DNA of 64,000 nucleotides from Prado023 sp963788325 (lineage in GTDB: Bacteria > Actinomycetota > Actinomycetes > S36-B12 > CAIYMF01). The translations under genes were made by a program, and so were the position numbers. The stretch lies in contig CAWBGJ010000015.1 of the NCBI GenBank assembly GCA_963788325.1, forward strand, positions 186,001-250,000, read 5' to 3'. Each line of letters opens with the position of its first letter. The stretch's first letter is position 1. Below, piece by piece: positions 52,680 to 62,827 of this stretch. The notes under the pieces are model-generated. The model ran no database searches and had not been told where the DNA came from. It was given only the letters and a program-made list of their open reading frames with translations.

Positions 52680-54827
52680 GTGAGCGCCCTCTACCTGACC
52701 TCAGTCGAAGCCGCGAGTGGCAAGTCGATCGTCGCCCTCGGACTCATGGAGAACCTGACCCGGTTGGTGAGCAGGGTCGGATACTTCCGCCCGGTGATCC
52801 GGGCCGGGGACGAACCCGACAAGCGGATCGAGTTGTTCCGCACGCGCTACCGCCTCGACCAGTCCTACGACGAGTCCTTCGGGGTCACATCCGACGAGAC
52901 ACGCGACTTCGGCGGGAACCACGTCGATCCAGCACTGGTCACCCGCATCATCGAGCGCTACCGACGCCTGGCCAACAGGTGTGACTACGTGCTCGTGGAG
53001 GGCACTGACCACCTCACTGCGTCCAAGGCCTTCGAGTTCGCGCTCAATGCCGAGATCGCCTCCAACCTCGGTGCCGTGGCCCTCATCGTCCTCACGGCCC
53101 GTGACCATGGCCCCGCGCAGGTCAACGGTGCCCTGAGCGCCGCCATCGACGGGATGGGGGAGCGAGGGGTTCCCACCGCAGGCGCTTTCGTCAACCGGGT
53201 GGCCCCGCACGACTGGGCCGCGATGGGCGCTGTCGTGCGAAGTTGCCCGGTCCCTGTCTGGCTCCTTCCCGAGCTGGCCTCGCTGACCTATCCCACGATC
53301 CGCGAGGTCGCGACCGCCGTGGGGGCAAAGCAGGTCCTGGGCGCCGCCGATGACCTCTCCCGGCCAGTTCCGGACATCAAGGTCGCCGCGATGAGCGTGC
53401 CCAGGCTGATGGACCACCTGTCAGAGGGAACCCTGCTGATCACCCCCGGGGACCGCTCCGACATCCTGATGGCCGCCTACTCCTCACGTCAGTCCGACGC
53501 CATCCCAGCGGTGGCCGGCGTCATCCTCACGGGGGGCCTCGATCTGGACCCCACGGTGATGCGCTTCGCAGAGGGGGTCACGCCGTCCGAGGCGATGCCG
53601 GTCCTGATCACACCCCTGGACACCTTCGACAGTGCTGTGGTGGTAGCCGGCCTGCGGCCGGAGATCGCCGCAGACGACACGCGCAAGATCGCGGACGCCC
53701 TGAGCCTGTTCGAGGAGAACGTCAATGAGGCTGAGCTTGAGGCCGGGATCGAGGTCACCCGCTCCACCACGCTGACGCCGATGATGTTCGAGCACCAACT
53801 CATGGAGCGCGCCCGCTCGGACCGCAAGCACATCGTGCTGCCCGAGGGCGAGGATGACCGGATCCTTCAGGCCGCCGACCGGCTGCTCCGGCGCAACGTG
53901 GTCGACCTGACGATCCTGGGCCGGCCCGAGCCCCTCACCGAACGTGCCAAGCAGCTCGGCCTGGAGATCTCCGGGGCACGCATCATCGATCCGGAGACCG
54001 ACCCGTTGCGCTCGGTCTTCGCCGCGGATCTCGTGGAGATCCGCAAGGCCAAGGGGTTGGCCCTCGACGCAGCCCTCGACCTGGTCGTGGACGTGTCCTA
54101 CTTCGGCACGATGATGGTGTGGAAGGGCCTGGCCGACGGCATGGTCTCTGGCGCGGCGCACACCACGGCGCACACGATCCGTCCCGCGCTGCAGATCATC
54201 AAGACCAAGCCAGGGGTGTCGATCGTCTCCAGTGTCTTCTTCATGGCCCTCGAGGACCGGGTTCTGGTCTACGGCGACTGTGCGGTGAACCCCTCACCGA
54301 ACGCCACCCAACTGGCCGACATCGCGATCTCCTCTGCACAGACCGCCGCGGCCTTCGGCGTCGATCCACTTGTGGCGATGCTCAGCTACTCGACGGGCGC
54401 ATCGGGTATGGGTGAGGACGTCGAGATGGTCCGCGAGGCGACCGCCCTGGCCCGGGAGCGCCGCCCTGACCTGGCGATCGAGGGACCGATCCAGTACGAC
54501 GCCGCCGTGGATGCGTCGGTCGCCCTGTCCAAGCTGCCCGGGTCCGCGGTGGCCGGACGTGCCACGGTGTTCATCTTCCCGGACCTGAACACCGGCAACA
54601 ACACCTACAAGGCCGTACAGCGCTCGGCCAATGCCGTGGCGATCGGACCGGTGCTCCAGGGCCTGCGACTGCCGGTCAACGACCTGTCCCGCGGGGCCCT
54701 GGTCGAGGACATCATCAACACGGTCGTCATCACAGCAGTACAGGCCCAGCAGGTCAGTCAGGCCGATGAGGCCACCCCGGGCGCAGCCCCCGCCGGGGCC
54801 GCTGCCACCACCCAGGAAGGTGCCTGA
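52680..54827 (+). CDS. pta: Phosphate acetyltransferase (long form)
   Basis: A 715-residue Pta with an N-terminal P-loop-like/DRTGG region (SVEAASGKSIVALGLM; DRSDILMAAY) and the C-terminal catalytic domain (HIVLPEGEDDRILQAADRL; GMVSGAAHTTAHTIRPALQ; MLSYSTGASGMGEDV; FPDLNTGNNTYKAVQR). It converts acetyl-CoA and phosphate to acetyl phosphate. GTG 52680 is 45 nt after the previous stop and has CAGGAT 7 nt before it, an imperfect -10. The acetate kinase gene follows after 3 nt, forming the usual pta-ackA operon. Confidence 0.95.
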   Translation: MSALYLTSVEAASGKSIVALGLMENLTRLVSRVGYFRPVIRAGDEPDKRIELFRTRYRLDQSYDESFGVTSDETRDFGGNHVDPALVTRIIERYRRLANRCDYVLVEGTDHLTASKAFEFALNAEIASNLGAVALIVLTARDHGPAQVNGALSAAIDGMGERGVPTAGAFVNRVAPHDWAAMGAVVRSCPVPVWLLPELASLTYPTIREVATAVGAKQVLGAADDLSRPVPDIKVAAMSVPRLMDHLSEGTLLITPGDRSDILMAAYSSRQSDAIPAVAGVILTGGLDLDPTVMRFAEGVTPSEAMPVLITPLDTFDSAVVVAGLRPEIAADDTRKIADALSLFEENVNEAELEAGIEVTRSTTLTPMMFEHQLMERARSDRKHIVLPEGEDDRILQAADRLLRRNVVDLTILGRPEPLTERAKQLGLEISGARIIDPETDPLRSVFAADLVEIRKAKGLALDAALDLVVDVSYFGTMMVWKGLADGMVSGAAHTTAHTIRPALQIIKTKPGVSIVSSVFFMALEDRVLVYGDCAVNPSPNATQLADIAISSAQTAAAFGVDPLVAMLSYSTGASGMGEDVEMVREATALARERRPDLAIEGPIQYDAAVDASVALSKLPGSAVAGRATVFIFPDLNTGNNTYKAVQRSANAVAIGPVLQGLRLPVNDLSRGALVEDIINTVVITAVQAQQVSQADEATPGAAPAGAAATTQEGA

Positions 54828-54830
54828 CCC

Positions 54831-56048
<1,218 letters not shown>

Positions 56049-56049
56049 G

Positions 56050-56069
56050 GCCCGGACCGGCGTCCGGGC
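56050..56069 (+). terminator. Hairpin after ackA
   Basis: GCCCGGAC and GTCCGGGC form a perfect 8-bp stem with loop CGGC, beginning 2 nt after the ackA stop. No T tract follows. Confidence 0.5.
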
Positions 56070-56216
56070 ACCCGTTCGGGGCTCCGAGCACGACCCTGTG
56101 GCGCACGTCACGTCCGTGGACTTCGCGCGACGTGATTGGGACGAAAGTGGGAGGCAGCGGGCTTGTCCAACCCGCTGGCGTGGGTCACGCTGGGCGCACA
56201 GGGAAGGAGACCGCCG

Positions 56217-56666
56217 ATGACTGCCATCACCACCGATCTGCACACCACGTCCGACCTGCGCGTCACCGACTACACGAGGGTGCATGACCACCTCGTCAGC
56301 CTTCTTGATCAGCCCAGTGGGTCCATCACATGGTGGATCGAGGTCACCCGGCAGCTCGATGAGCTGGCCGAGGTGATCCGCAGCAGTGCGGGCAACCTCA
56401 TCGACCCCGAGGGCTTCACCGAGCAGATCCGCGACGACGCCCCGCACCTCATGACCCGCTGGATGCGTCTGGCCACCGAGCGCGATGAGCTCGACCACGC
56501 CGTCACCGAGGTCCGGATCCTGGCTGGCGCGCGTGCCGGGGACTCGTCGGCCGTGGACGGGGTCATCGACGCGATCCGCGAGGTCCTGGCCAGGGCTCGG
56601 CGCTACCAGGAGCGCACGACCGACGTCCTGCTCGACGCCTACGAGCGCGATCTCGGCGGCGAGTAG
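56217..56666 (+). CDS. Hypothetical protein, all-helical
   Basis: A 149-residue protein starting at ATG 56217 behind AAGGAGA. It is predicted alpha-helical throughout (VHDHLVSLLDQP, WWIEVTRQLDELAEVIRSSA, RMRL-type helix near MTRWMRLATERDELDHAV, AIREVLARARRYQERTTDVLLDAYERDL). Spaced His and Glu residues recall hemerythrin-like bundles, but no complete ligand pattern can be shown. No function is proposed. Confidence 0.6.
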   Translation: MTAITTDLHTTSDLRVTDYTRVHDHLVSLLDQPSGSITWWIEVTRQLDELAEVIRSSAGNLIDPEGFTEQIRDDAPHLMTRWMRLATERDELDHAVTEVRILAGARAGDSSAVDGVIDAIREVLARARRYQERTTDVLLDAYERDLGGE

Positions 56667-56825
56667 CCCGCCGCGGGCAGAACCCCCGGGCCGCCCTCAG
56701 CCGAGTCCCCCCATTCGGCGGGCGCGGCCCGGTTTCGCGAGTGGCTGGTCACCGGCGCGCCGCCCGCTGACTTGGTCGCGCTGGCATGCTGTCGGTGCCC
56801 CGCGCACACCGTTCGGTCTGGCCAG

Positions 56826-57530
56826 TCAGCGCAGGCCGTGCTTGTCGACCGAACGATCGATCAGCCGGGCGAAGGCCCGTTGGCCGGCTGCGCTGAGGTG
56901 CACCCCGTCCCCGGCGAACCAGTCGCGGTGGCCCGTGCTGTAGCCGTACCAGTCGATGATGCGCACGCGCGATGCCCGGTAGCGCCGGTCGCAGGCCTTG
57001 AGCGTGCGCAGGTTCGCGGCCTGCCAGCTGCGGGGCACCCGTGGAGTCACGAGGAACACCCTCCGACTCGGGCCTGCGCGTCGCACGACTGCACGGCAGT
57101 CCGACGGGCGCACGGTCCCGTTCGTCCCCAACTCGATGATCACGTTGCGGGGGAGCTTCGCGCCGTAGCTGCGCACGATGCCCGGTGCCGTGCTGAACTG
57201 GCGCCCCACCCTGGCGTGCACCCGGAAGCCCTTGCGGCGCATCTGGGAGGTGACGCTGACCATCAGCGAGTCGCCGACTGCGAGACGCCCCCGGGGGCCG
57301 ACTGCTCTGGGCGCCTTCACCGCCACGACCTTCACGGCTGCGTTCTGGCCTTCGGCGGGGGACGTGCTGGGAGCCGGGGTTGTAGCGCTCGCCGCGGGGG
57401 CCGAGGCCAGCAGGTTCGGTGGGGTTGCGGGCGAGTCGGCCGCGGCCGCCGGGCCAGGGGGTGCCAGGCTCAAGGCCATCAGGGCGGCCGCCAGCGCGGC
57501 CCCGAACCCGGTACGTCGCTTTTCGAACAC
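56826..57530 (-). CDS. Secreted SGNH-fold hydrolase-like protein
   Basis: A 234-residue exported protein. A signal peptide ends near AAAADSP, a Pro/Ser-rich linker follows, then an SGNH hydrolase core: LAVGDSLMVSV (block I with the catalytic Ser), ELGTNGTVRPSDC (block III-like Asn) and DGVHLSAAGQRAF (block V with Asp and His). The sequence resembles acyltransferase-3-linked or cell-wall SGNH domains that remove or transfer acyl groups on envelope polymers. GTG 57530 is chosen for a CAGACT sequence 7 nt before it. It converges with the helical protein gene. Confidence 0.8.
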   Translation of the reverse strand: MFEKRRTGFGAALAAALMALSLAPPGPAAAADSPATPPNLLASAPAASATTPAPSTSPAEGQNAAVKVVAVKAPRAVGPRGRLAVGDSLMVSVTSQMRRKGFRVHARVGRQFSTAPGIVRSYGAKLPRNVIIELGTNGTVRPSDCRAVVRRAGPSRRVFLVTPRVPRSWQAANLRTLKACDRRYRASRVRIIDWYGYSTGHRDWFAGDGVHLSAAGQRAFARLIDRSVDKHGLR

Positions 57531-57663
57531 GCACCGGAGTCTGCCAGTGACAGGCTGGTGATCCAACCGCTGCGGGCGTGCCGGGGGTCCCTTCAGTGTC
57601 CGGGATGTGGCCCGGATGGACGCGCCCGCGCGTGCCGCGCAGAGGTCCCGCCGCGGGGGTGGA

Positions 57664-58122
57664 TCAGTCGGTGACTGCCTCGGCTCGGCGCAGGCGGGCC
57701 ACGACGACCCGCAGCATCGGCATCGCGACCTCCGGATGCTCGGCGATGATGTCCTTGAACTCCCAGCGGGGGAGCGCGAGCGTGGTCACCCCGGTCGCAC
57801 CGGCCACGATGTCGGCCGAACGGGGCTGACCGTCGATCAGCGACAGCTCACCGAAATAGCCCCGCGGCCCGATCGTGTCGACCAGTCGGCCGCCCACGAG
57901 CACGTCCGCCGCGCCCTCGAGGACCACGTGCATCTCGACTCCCTTGGGCGAGAACGCCCGGAAGCCGCTGACCGGTTCACCTGCATGGACGATCTCGGTA
58001 CCTGGCTCGAACCGCGCCACATGACTGGACTCGACGATCCGAGCCAGCGCCCGGGGCGTGAGTCCGGCGAAGAGGTCGACCGACGCGAGCAGGCTGGTGA
58101 GGTCGTCCTCGGGCACGGTCAT
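57664..58122 (-). CDS. Cyclic nucleotide-binding domain protein
   Basis: A 152-residue cNMP-binding (Crp-like) domain standing alone. It has FAGLTPRALARIVESSHVARFEPGTEI, the phosphate-binding cassette GYFGELSLIDGQPRSADIVA and a final helix. No DNA-binding helix-turn-helix follows, so it is not a Crp regulator. It may act as a cAMP sensor for a partner, unknown here. The ATG (58122) has CAGGAG upstream. It is divergent from the RibD-C-like gene. Confidence 0.87.
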   Translation of the reverse strand: MTVPEDDLTSLLASVDLFAGLTPRALARIVESSHVARFEPGTEIVHAGEPVSGFRAFSPKGVEMHVVLEGAADVLVGGRLVDTIGPRGYFGELSLIDGQPRSADIVAGATGVTTLALPRWEFKDIIAEHPEVAMPMLRVVVARLRRAEAVTD

Positions 58123-58194
58123 GGCACTCCTGGTGTTCGGCGGTGACGCGGACATCATGCCAGCAGTGACCTCTCGTGACCGTGCCGGCGCTGT

Positions 58195-58200
58195 TAGGGT
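58195..58200 (+). promoter_or_regulatory. -10 hexamer TAGGGT of the RibD-C-like gene
   Basis: TAGGGT ends 7 nt before ATG 58208. Confidence 0.5.
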
Positions 58201-58207
58201 CCCGCAC

Positions 58208-58936
58208 ATGCGCAGGCTCGTCCCGGAACCCGGGGGATCGCTCACCGACGAGGACCTGGTCGGGGCCTATGGCTGGCCGGAGGACCGCTGGGTGCGGGCG
58301 TGCTTCGCACGCACCCTCGACGGGGCCATCACGGGCCCGGACGGGCTGTCGCGTTCGATCTCCTCACCGGCAGACCGGGCCGTCATGGCGGCCATCCGCC
58401 ACTTCGCTGATGTCTACCTCGCTGGGGCGGGCACGGTCCGTGCCGAGGGCTACCGCGCCGTCCGGTCCACCCCGCAGCGCGCAGAGCAACGCGTGGCGCG
58501 TGGCCTGGCGCCGGCCCCCACGTTGGCGATCGTCTCCACATCGTGTGCCTTCGACTGGGAGCAGGTCGACTTCGTGCATTCCCAGACCCGGCCGATCCTG
58601 CTCACGGTGGGCGCTGCGCCGGAGTCGGCGCGACGGACGGCCGAGCAGTGGTGCGAGGTGGTGATCGCAGGGGAGCAGCGGGTCGAGCCCCGACTGGCCC
58701 TCGACGCGCTGGCCCAGCGGGGCCTGACCCGGGTCTCCTTCGAAGGTGGCGACAGCCTGCTCACCGACATGATCCGCGCCAACGCCCTCGACGAGATGGA
58801 CCTGACGCTCGCGCCGGTCCTGACCGGTGCGCCGCACGGCGACCAGGCCGGCGATGCGGTCCTGATCGCGATGCGACTGCACCACCTGCTCGAGGACGAC
58901 GGCTACCTGTTCGCCCGCTACCTGCGGCCGGCCTGA
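58208..58936 (+). CDS. RibD C-terminal-type pyrimidine/pterin reductase
   Basis: A 242-residue member of the RibD C-terminal reductase (DHFR-like) family. It has the substrate and NADPH-binding parts RACFARTLDGAITGPDGLS, DVYLAGAGTVRAEGYRAV, SFEGGDSLLTDMI and a LTLAPVLTG strand. The deaminase half of RibD is missing. Related stand-alone proteins in actinobacteria (for example M. tuberculosis Rv2671) can reduce dihydrofolate in vivo. Its stop is 1 nt before the DHPS-like gene, so a pterin substrate is a reasonable guess. ATG 58208 follows TAGGGT. Confidence 0.82.
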   Translation: MRRLVPEPGGSLTDEDLVGAYGWPEDRWVRACFARTLDGAITGPDGLSRSISSPADRAVMAAIRHFADVYLAGAGTVRAEGYRAVRSTPQRAEQRVARGLAPAPTLAIVSTSCAFDWEQVDFVHSQTRPILLTVGAAPESARRTAEQWCEVVIAGEQRVEPRLALDALAQRGLTRVSFEGGDSLLTDMIRANALDEMDLTLAPVLTGAPHGDQAGDAVLIAMRLHHLLEDDGYLFARYLRPA

Positions 58937-58937
58937 G

Positions 58938-59831
58938 ATGCTCGACCTGACCGCGCTGGCCCAGCTGGCCGGCGAGCACGCCGACGCGCTCGCCCTGCCG
59001 ATCGCCGGAGTGCGGATCGCTGGGGTCACCCACGACCTCGACGCGGACCCCCTGGTGATGGGCGTGGTGAACCTCTCCCGCGACTCGACCTACCGGGACT
59101 CGGTCGCGGTCTCGACCGAGTCGGCGATCCGACGCGCTCGGGTCATGCACGCCCAAGGTGCCGGGCTCATAGACATCGGCGCGGAGTCCAGCACCCTGCG
59201 CGCGGCCAGGGTCGGCGCCGACGACCAGTCCCAGGCTCTCGTGCCGGTGATCGCCGCCCTGGCCGCGCAGGGGGTCGCCACGTCCGTGGAGGCCTACAGC
59301 CCGAGCGTCGTGGCGGACTGCCTGCGCGCGGGTGCCGCCGTGGTGAACCTGACCGGCAGCACGGACCTGGAACGCATCTACGACCTGGCGGCGGCCCATG
59401 AGGCGGCCGTCGTGCTGTGCTTCGTCCCGGGTGCCCACGTGCGCGAGGTGGGCGACATCCCGCGAGGCGCGGACCCGATCCCGGTCCTCCTGGACTACTT
59501 CGCGGCGCGGATCGACCAGGCCCGGGAACACGGCGTCAACGAGGTGATCATCGACCCGGGGCTGGGGTTCTTCTACGGCAACCTGACGGTGCCCGAGGTG
59601 CGTGCGCGCCACCAGGCGCAGGTGCTGCTCAACTCGTTCCGGCTGCGCGCACTCGGGGTGCCGATCTGCCAGGCGCTGCCGCACGCCTTCGACCTGTTCG
59701 AGCAGGAGTTCCGCACGGCGGAGGGTTTCTTCGCCGTGCTCGCCGCACTGGGCCGGGTCAACGTGTACCGGACGCACGAGGTGGCCCGGGTGCGGGCCAC
59801 CCTGCACGCGATGCGGACGCTGGGCGCCTGA
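58938..59831 (+). CDS. Dihydropteroate synthase-like protein
   Basis: A 297-residue TIM-barrel protein of the pterin-binding family: MGVVNLSRDSTYRDS (DHPS usually has MGxxNxTPDSFxDGG), GLIDIGAESSTLRA, AYSPSVVADCLRAGAAVVNLTG and IIDPGLGFFYGN. The first motif is changed and the pterin loop differs from true FolP, so its activity is uncertain; it may resemble mycobacterial FolP2, which lacks DHPS activity. Coupling to the reductase upstream suggests action on a pterin or similar compound. Confidence 0.8.
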   Translation: MLDLTALAQLAGEHADALALPIAGVRIAGVTHDLDADPLVMGVVNLSRDSTYRDSVAVSTESAIRRARVMHAQGAGLIDIGAESSTLRAARVGADDQSQALVPVIAALAAQGVATSVEAYSPSVVADCLRAGAAVVNLTGSTDLERIYDLAAAHEAAVVLCFVPGAHVREVGDIPRGADPIPVLLDYFAARIDQAREHGVNEVIIDPGLGFFYGNLTVPEVRARHQAQVLLNSFRLRALGVPICQALPHAFDLFEQEFRTAEGFFAVLAALGRVNVYRTHEVARVRATLHAMRTLGA

Positions 59832-59893
59832 CGGGCCGGCGCGTGCAGCGGCCCAGCCCGGGGGACCGGCCGCCAGTCCGTGAGAGGCCGCCC

Positions 59894-60805
59894 TCAGCTC
59901 GCCAGCTCGGCGGGGGTCGCTCGGGTGGCCAACCACGCGCCCAGCAGGACCAGGGGGAAGCCCAGCGCCATCCCCAGGGTCAGCGGCTCGTCGAGCACGA
60001 TCAAGCCCAGGCCGATGGCCACCGCCGGGTTCAAGAAGGTGATCACGGTGGCCCGGACCGGCCCCACGCGGGCGATCAGGGCGAAGAACAGCACGAACGC
60101 CAGCGCGGTGCACACCAGGCCGAGCATCAGAACTGACCCGAGGACATCGGCGGAGGGCAGCCCCTGGGCGTACGCCCCGACGGTCCACGGCAGGTAGATC
60201 AGGGCCACCAGGCCCACGGAGGCGGCGATCACCCCCAGCGAGGGCACGCCGGCCAGCCGGGTGGTGGCCAGCACCGGTGCCAGCGCGTACCCCACAGCCA
60301 CCAGCAGGAGCTCGACCACCGAGCGCAGGTCGACGTGCCCGGCCACGGAGTCCAGGCCGACCAGCGCTGCGACCCCCAGGATCCCCGCGGCCAGGCCCAG
60401 CATCCGCGAGCGTGCGAAGGCGTGCTGATCGCCGCGGGCCCGCGCGACCAGCACCCCGACGATGGGCACGGTGGCGATCATCAGCCCCGCGAAGCCGCTG
60501 GAGACGCGGGTCTCGGCATCGCCGAGCAGCAGCCAGGGACCGGCCATCTCCAGCAGGGCGAAGGCCACGACCCAGGGCCACAGCCGCAGCACGGGGCGCA
60601 GAGCACCCTGATGGGCTGCCAGCGGCAGCAGCACGACGGCAGCGAGCAGCGTCCGGGATCCGGCCACCGCGGCCGGGCTCAGCTCAGTCACTGCGATCTT
60701 GATGAACAGGTACGGCATGCCCCAGATCACCGACATGGCCGCGAACAGCGTCCACGCCGGACCGGTCATGTGCGAGGTGGGGGCGTGCGTCCGGGTCATG
60801 CTCAC
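59894..60805 (-). CDS. EamA-family (DMT) transporter
   Basis: A 303-residue membrane protein with ten predicted helices in two EamA repeats (SVIWGMPYLFIKIAVTELSP; AFALLEMAGPWLLLGDAE; then a second repeat from about 150). The drug/metabolite transporter family exports metabolites or drugs; the substrate is unknown. GTG 60805 has TAGTCT 6 nt upstream on the minus strand; ATG 60799 is a second in-frame start. Confidence 0.87.
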   Translation of the reverse strand: MSMTRTHAPTSHMTGPAWTLFAAMSVIWGMPYLFIKIAVTELSPAAVAGSRTLLAAVVLLPLAAHQGALRPVLRLWPWVVAFALLEMAGPWLLLGDAETRVSSGFAGLMIATVPIVGVLVARARGDQHAFARSRMLGLAAGILGVAALVGLDSVAGHVDLRSVVELLLVAVGYALAPVLATTRLAGVPSLGVIAASVGLVALIYLPWTVGAYAQGLPSADVLGSVLMLGLVCTALAFVLFFALIARVGPVRATVITFLNPAVAIGLGLIVLDEPLTLGMALGFPLVLLGAWLATRATPAELAS

Positions 60806-60811
60806 CGCGTG

Positions 60812-60817
60812 AGACTA
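60812..60817 (-). promoter_or_regulatory. -10 hexamer TAGTCT of the EamA gene
   Basis: TAGTCT on the minus strand is separated by 6 nt from GTG 60805. Confidence 0.5.
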
Positions 60818-60886
60818 GGGCACCGCTGGCGTAGCGTTGCCCCCGACCGGGGGCCCCCGGTCACCCGCCGAGCCCCGGAGACCACG

Positions 60887-61747
60887 ATGCCGATGCTGCG
60901 TGCCTCGTGGCAGCTCAGCGCGGGCATCGCGCTGGCGCTGCTCGTCGGGTACGTGGTGCTTCGCGTGGTGGGGGTTTCCGGTCGGCCGCGTCTGGCGGCC
61001 CTGCAGTCGTTCTTCGCGCAGTTCGGTGTCGTGGTAGCGATCTTCGCGCTCTACCAGCACACCTCCCTGCATCGGCTGGACCTGACGGCCGGTGCCGAGG
61101 ATCGTGCCCTGGCTATCTGGGACCTGGAGAACCGCCTGCGACTGGGCAGCGAGTTGGCGATCCAGCAGGCGGTCCTGCCGTTCCCGTGGGTCGTGCGAGG
61201 CCTCAATGCGTACTACGCGGGCCTGCACCTGACCTCGATGACGGCTTTCCTGATCTGGATCTGGTGGCGGCACCGGGCCTACTACCTGCTGGCCTGCATC
61301 ACGGTCGCCGGCACGACGCTGACCTGCGTGCTGCTGCACAACGTCTCGGTCGCGCCGCCGCGGCTGCTGCCGGACCTCGGGTTCGTCGACACCGGCCTGT
61401 TGTACGGGCAGTCGGTGTATGGCCCGGCGGGGACGGGGATCTCGGGCCAGCTCGCAGCGATGCCCTCGATCCATGTCGCGTGGGCGGGTATCATCGCGGG
61501 CTTCGGGTTGCTCGTGACCACCAGCCGCTGGCGCTGGGCACTGGTCGGCCACTTCGTGATGACCAGCTTCGTGGTCGTGGCCACGGCCAACCACTGGTGG
61601 CTCGACGGGGTCGCGGGACTGGTCATCGCGTGGCTGGTCTTCGTGGTCGCCCGGTGGGCCCTGCCCGCCGTGCCCGAACCCGCGCAAGCCCCGGCGCCAG
61701 ACGACGAGACCGCGACTGCGACTGCGGACACCCTGTCGAGGACGTAG
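60887..61747 (+). CDS. PAP2-superfamily membrane protein
   Basis: A 286-residue membrane protein with about six helices. MPSIHVAWAGIIAGF matches the middle PAP2 motif (SxxH-like) and ANHWWLDGVAGLVIAW the last motif with the catalytic His and Asp. These are found in lipid phosphatases and inositol phosphotransferases of actinobacteria. The first motif is weaker. The substrate is unknown. ATG 60887 has only a weak ribosome site. A PatA-like acyltransferase gene lies 50 nt away on the opposite strand, consistent with a lipid role. Confidence 0.82.
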   Translation: MPMLRASWQLSAGIALALLVGYVVLRVVGVSGRPRLAALQSFFAQFGVVVAIFALYQHTSLHRLDLTAGAEDRALAIWDLENRLRLGSELAIQQAVLPFPWVVRGLNAYYAGLHLTSMTAFLIWIWWRHRAYYLLACITVAGTTLTCVLLHNVSVAPPRLLPDLGFVDTGLLYGQSVYGPAGTGISGQLAAMPSIHVAWAGIIAGFGLLVTTSRWRWALVGHFVMTSFVVVATANHWWLDGVAGLVIAWLVFVVARWALPAVPEPAQAPAPDDETATATADTLSRT

Positions 61748-61797
61748 CGCCGTCCGACCCACCGGCCAGGCACCCCGAGATGCCCCCCGGAGGCCGA

Positions 61798-62697
61798 TCA
61801 GGCCGTCCGCGCCGGGTCGAGGTCGGCCACCCAGAGCCGCTGCAGCATGTGCCAGTCAGCGGGGTGCTCACGGATCATGGGTTCGAAGGAGGCTGCCACC
61901 ATGGTCATCGTGTCGCGGATCCGCTGGGTGCGATCTCCCTGCGTGGGCAGGGTCAACTCCGGGTAGGCCCGACTGGCATTGCGCGCTCCGGTCCAGTACA
62001 TGCCCAGCGGCACCAGGGCCGCCCCGGTGTCGAGTGCCAGCGCGGCAGCGCCTGCTGGGAACCTCGCGGCCTGTCCGAAGAACGGCACCTCGATTCCCTT
62101 GGCCGACAGGTCGCGGTCAGAGATCAGCGCGACCAGGCCACCCCTGCTCAGGGTCTCGCGCAGGCCGTCCATCGCACGTGGATCGTCGTGGCCGAAGACG
62201 GTGATGCCCCGGGAGGTGCGCATCTCCACGAACTCCTGGAACAACTTGTCCGGCTTGAGCCGCTCGATCACCGTCGTCACCGGGGCGATGTGGCGCGCCG
62301 CATAGGCGCCGATGTGGTCCCAGTTGCCCATGTGCGGAACAACCACGATGGCCCCGCGCCCGGCCGTCATGGGCGCCAGCACATGGTCGATCCCGGGGAA
62401 CTCGAAGTCGTCGAGTTCGGCATCGGTCCAGTCCGGGAGCCGGAAGGCGTCACACCAGTAACGCATGTAGGAGCGCATCCCCTCCCGGGAGAGCTCCCGG
62501 ACCTCCTCGGGACTGGCGTGCGGTCCGAGCACGCGTGCGAGGTTCGACTCCAGGCGCCGGACTCCCGCCCGATTCCGCCGCCACAACTGGTCGGCAAGCC
62601 CCTGAAAGGCCCCGTAGGCCACAGGCCGGGGCAGGTGACGCACAGCCGCCCAACCCCCGGCATAGGCCAGGTACGCCGCCTTCTCGGACCCGGTCAC
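61798..62697 (-). CDS. LpxL/HtrB-type acyltransferase, PatA-like (phosphatidylinositol mannoside acyltransferase)
   Basis: A 299-residue acyltransferase. It has the HxxxxD active site in VVPHMGNWDHIGAYAA, an IERLKPDKLFQEFVEMR helix, ISDRDLSAKGIEVPFFG and FPAGAAALALDTGA, as in actinobacterial PatA (Rv2611c type), which adds an acyl chain to PIM. It starts at GTG 62697. In mycobacteria patA lies beside thrS, HIT and pgsA; here that gene order is broken. It is probably a peripheral membrane protein on the inner side. Confidence 0.87.
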   Translation of the reverse strand: MTGSEKAAYLAYAGGWAAVRHLPRPVAYGAFQGLADQLWRRNRAGVRRLESNLARVLGPHASPEEVRELSREGMRSYMRYWCDAFRLPDWTDAELDDFEFPGIDHVLAPMTAGRGAIVVVPHMGNWDHIGAYAARHIAPVTTVIERLKPDKLFQEFVEMRTSRGITVFGHDDPRAMDGLRETLSRGGLVALISDRDLSAKGIEVPFFGQAARFPAGAAALALDTGAALVPLGMYWTGARNASRAYPELTLPTQGDRTQRIRDTMTMVAASFEPMIREHPADWHMLQRLWVADLDPARTA

Positions 62698-62827
62698 CCG
62701 AGCGTGGCTCCACGCGCCCCAGGCACGACATGAGCCGCCCGCGACTCCTGGTCACATTCACTGACGAGCACCGGCACATCGTAGCCACGACACCCGATAG
62801 GGTCGCGCCTGACCGGAGGAGGATCCT

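Noticed and set aside
57523..57528. TCGAAC near the SGNH gene start as an SOS box
   Set aside because: Only one half-site is present; the second half (ACCGGA) does not match GTTCGA.
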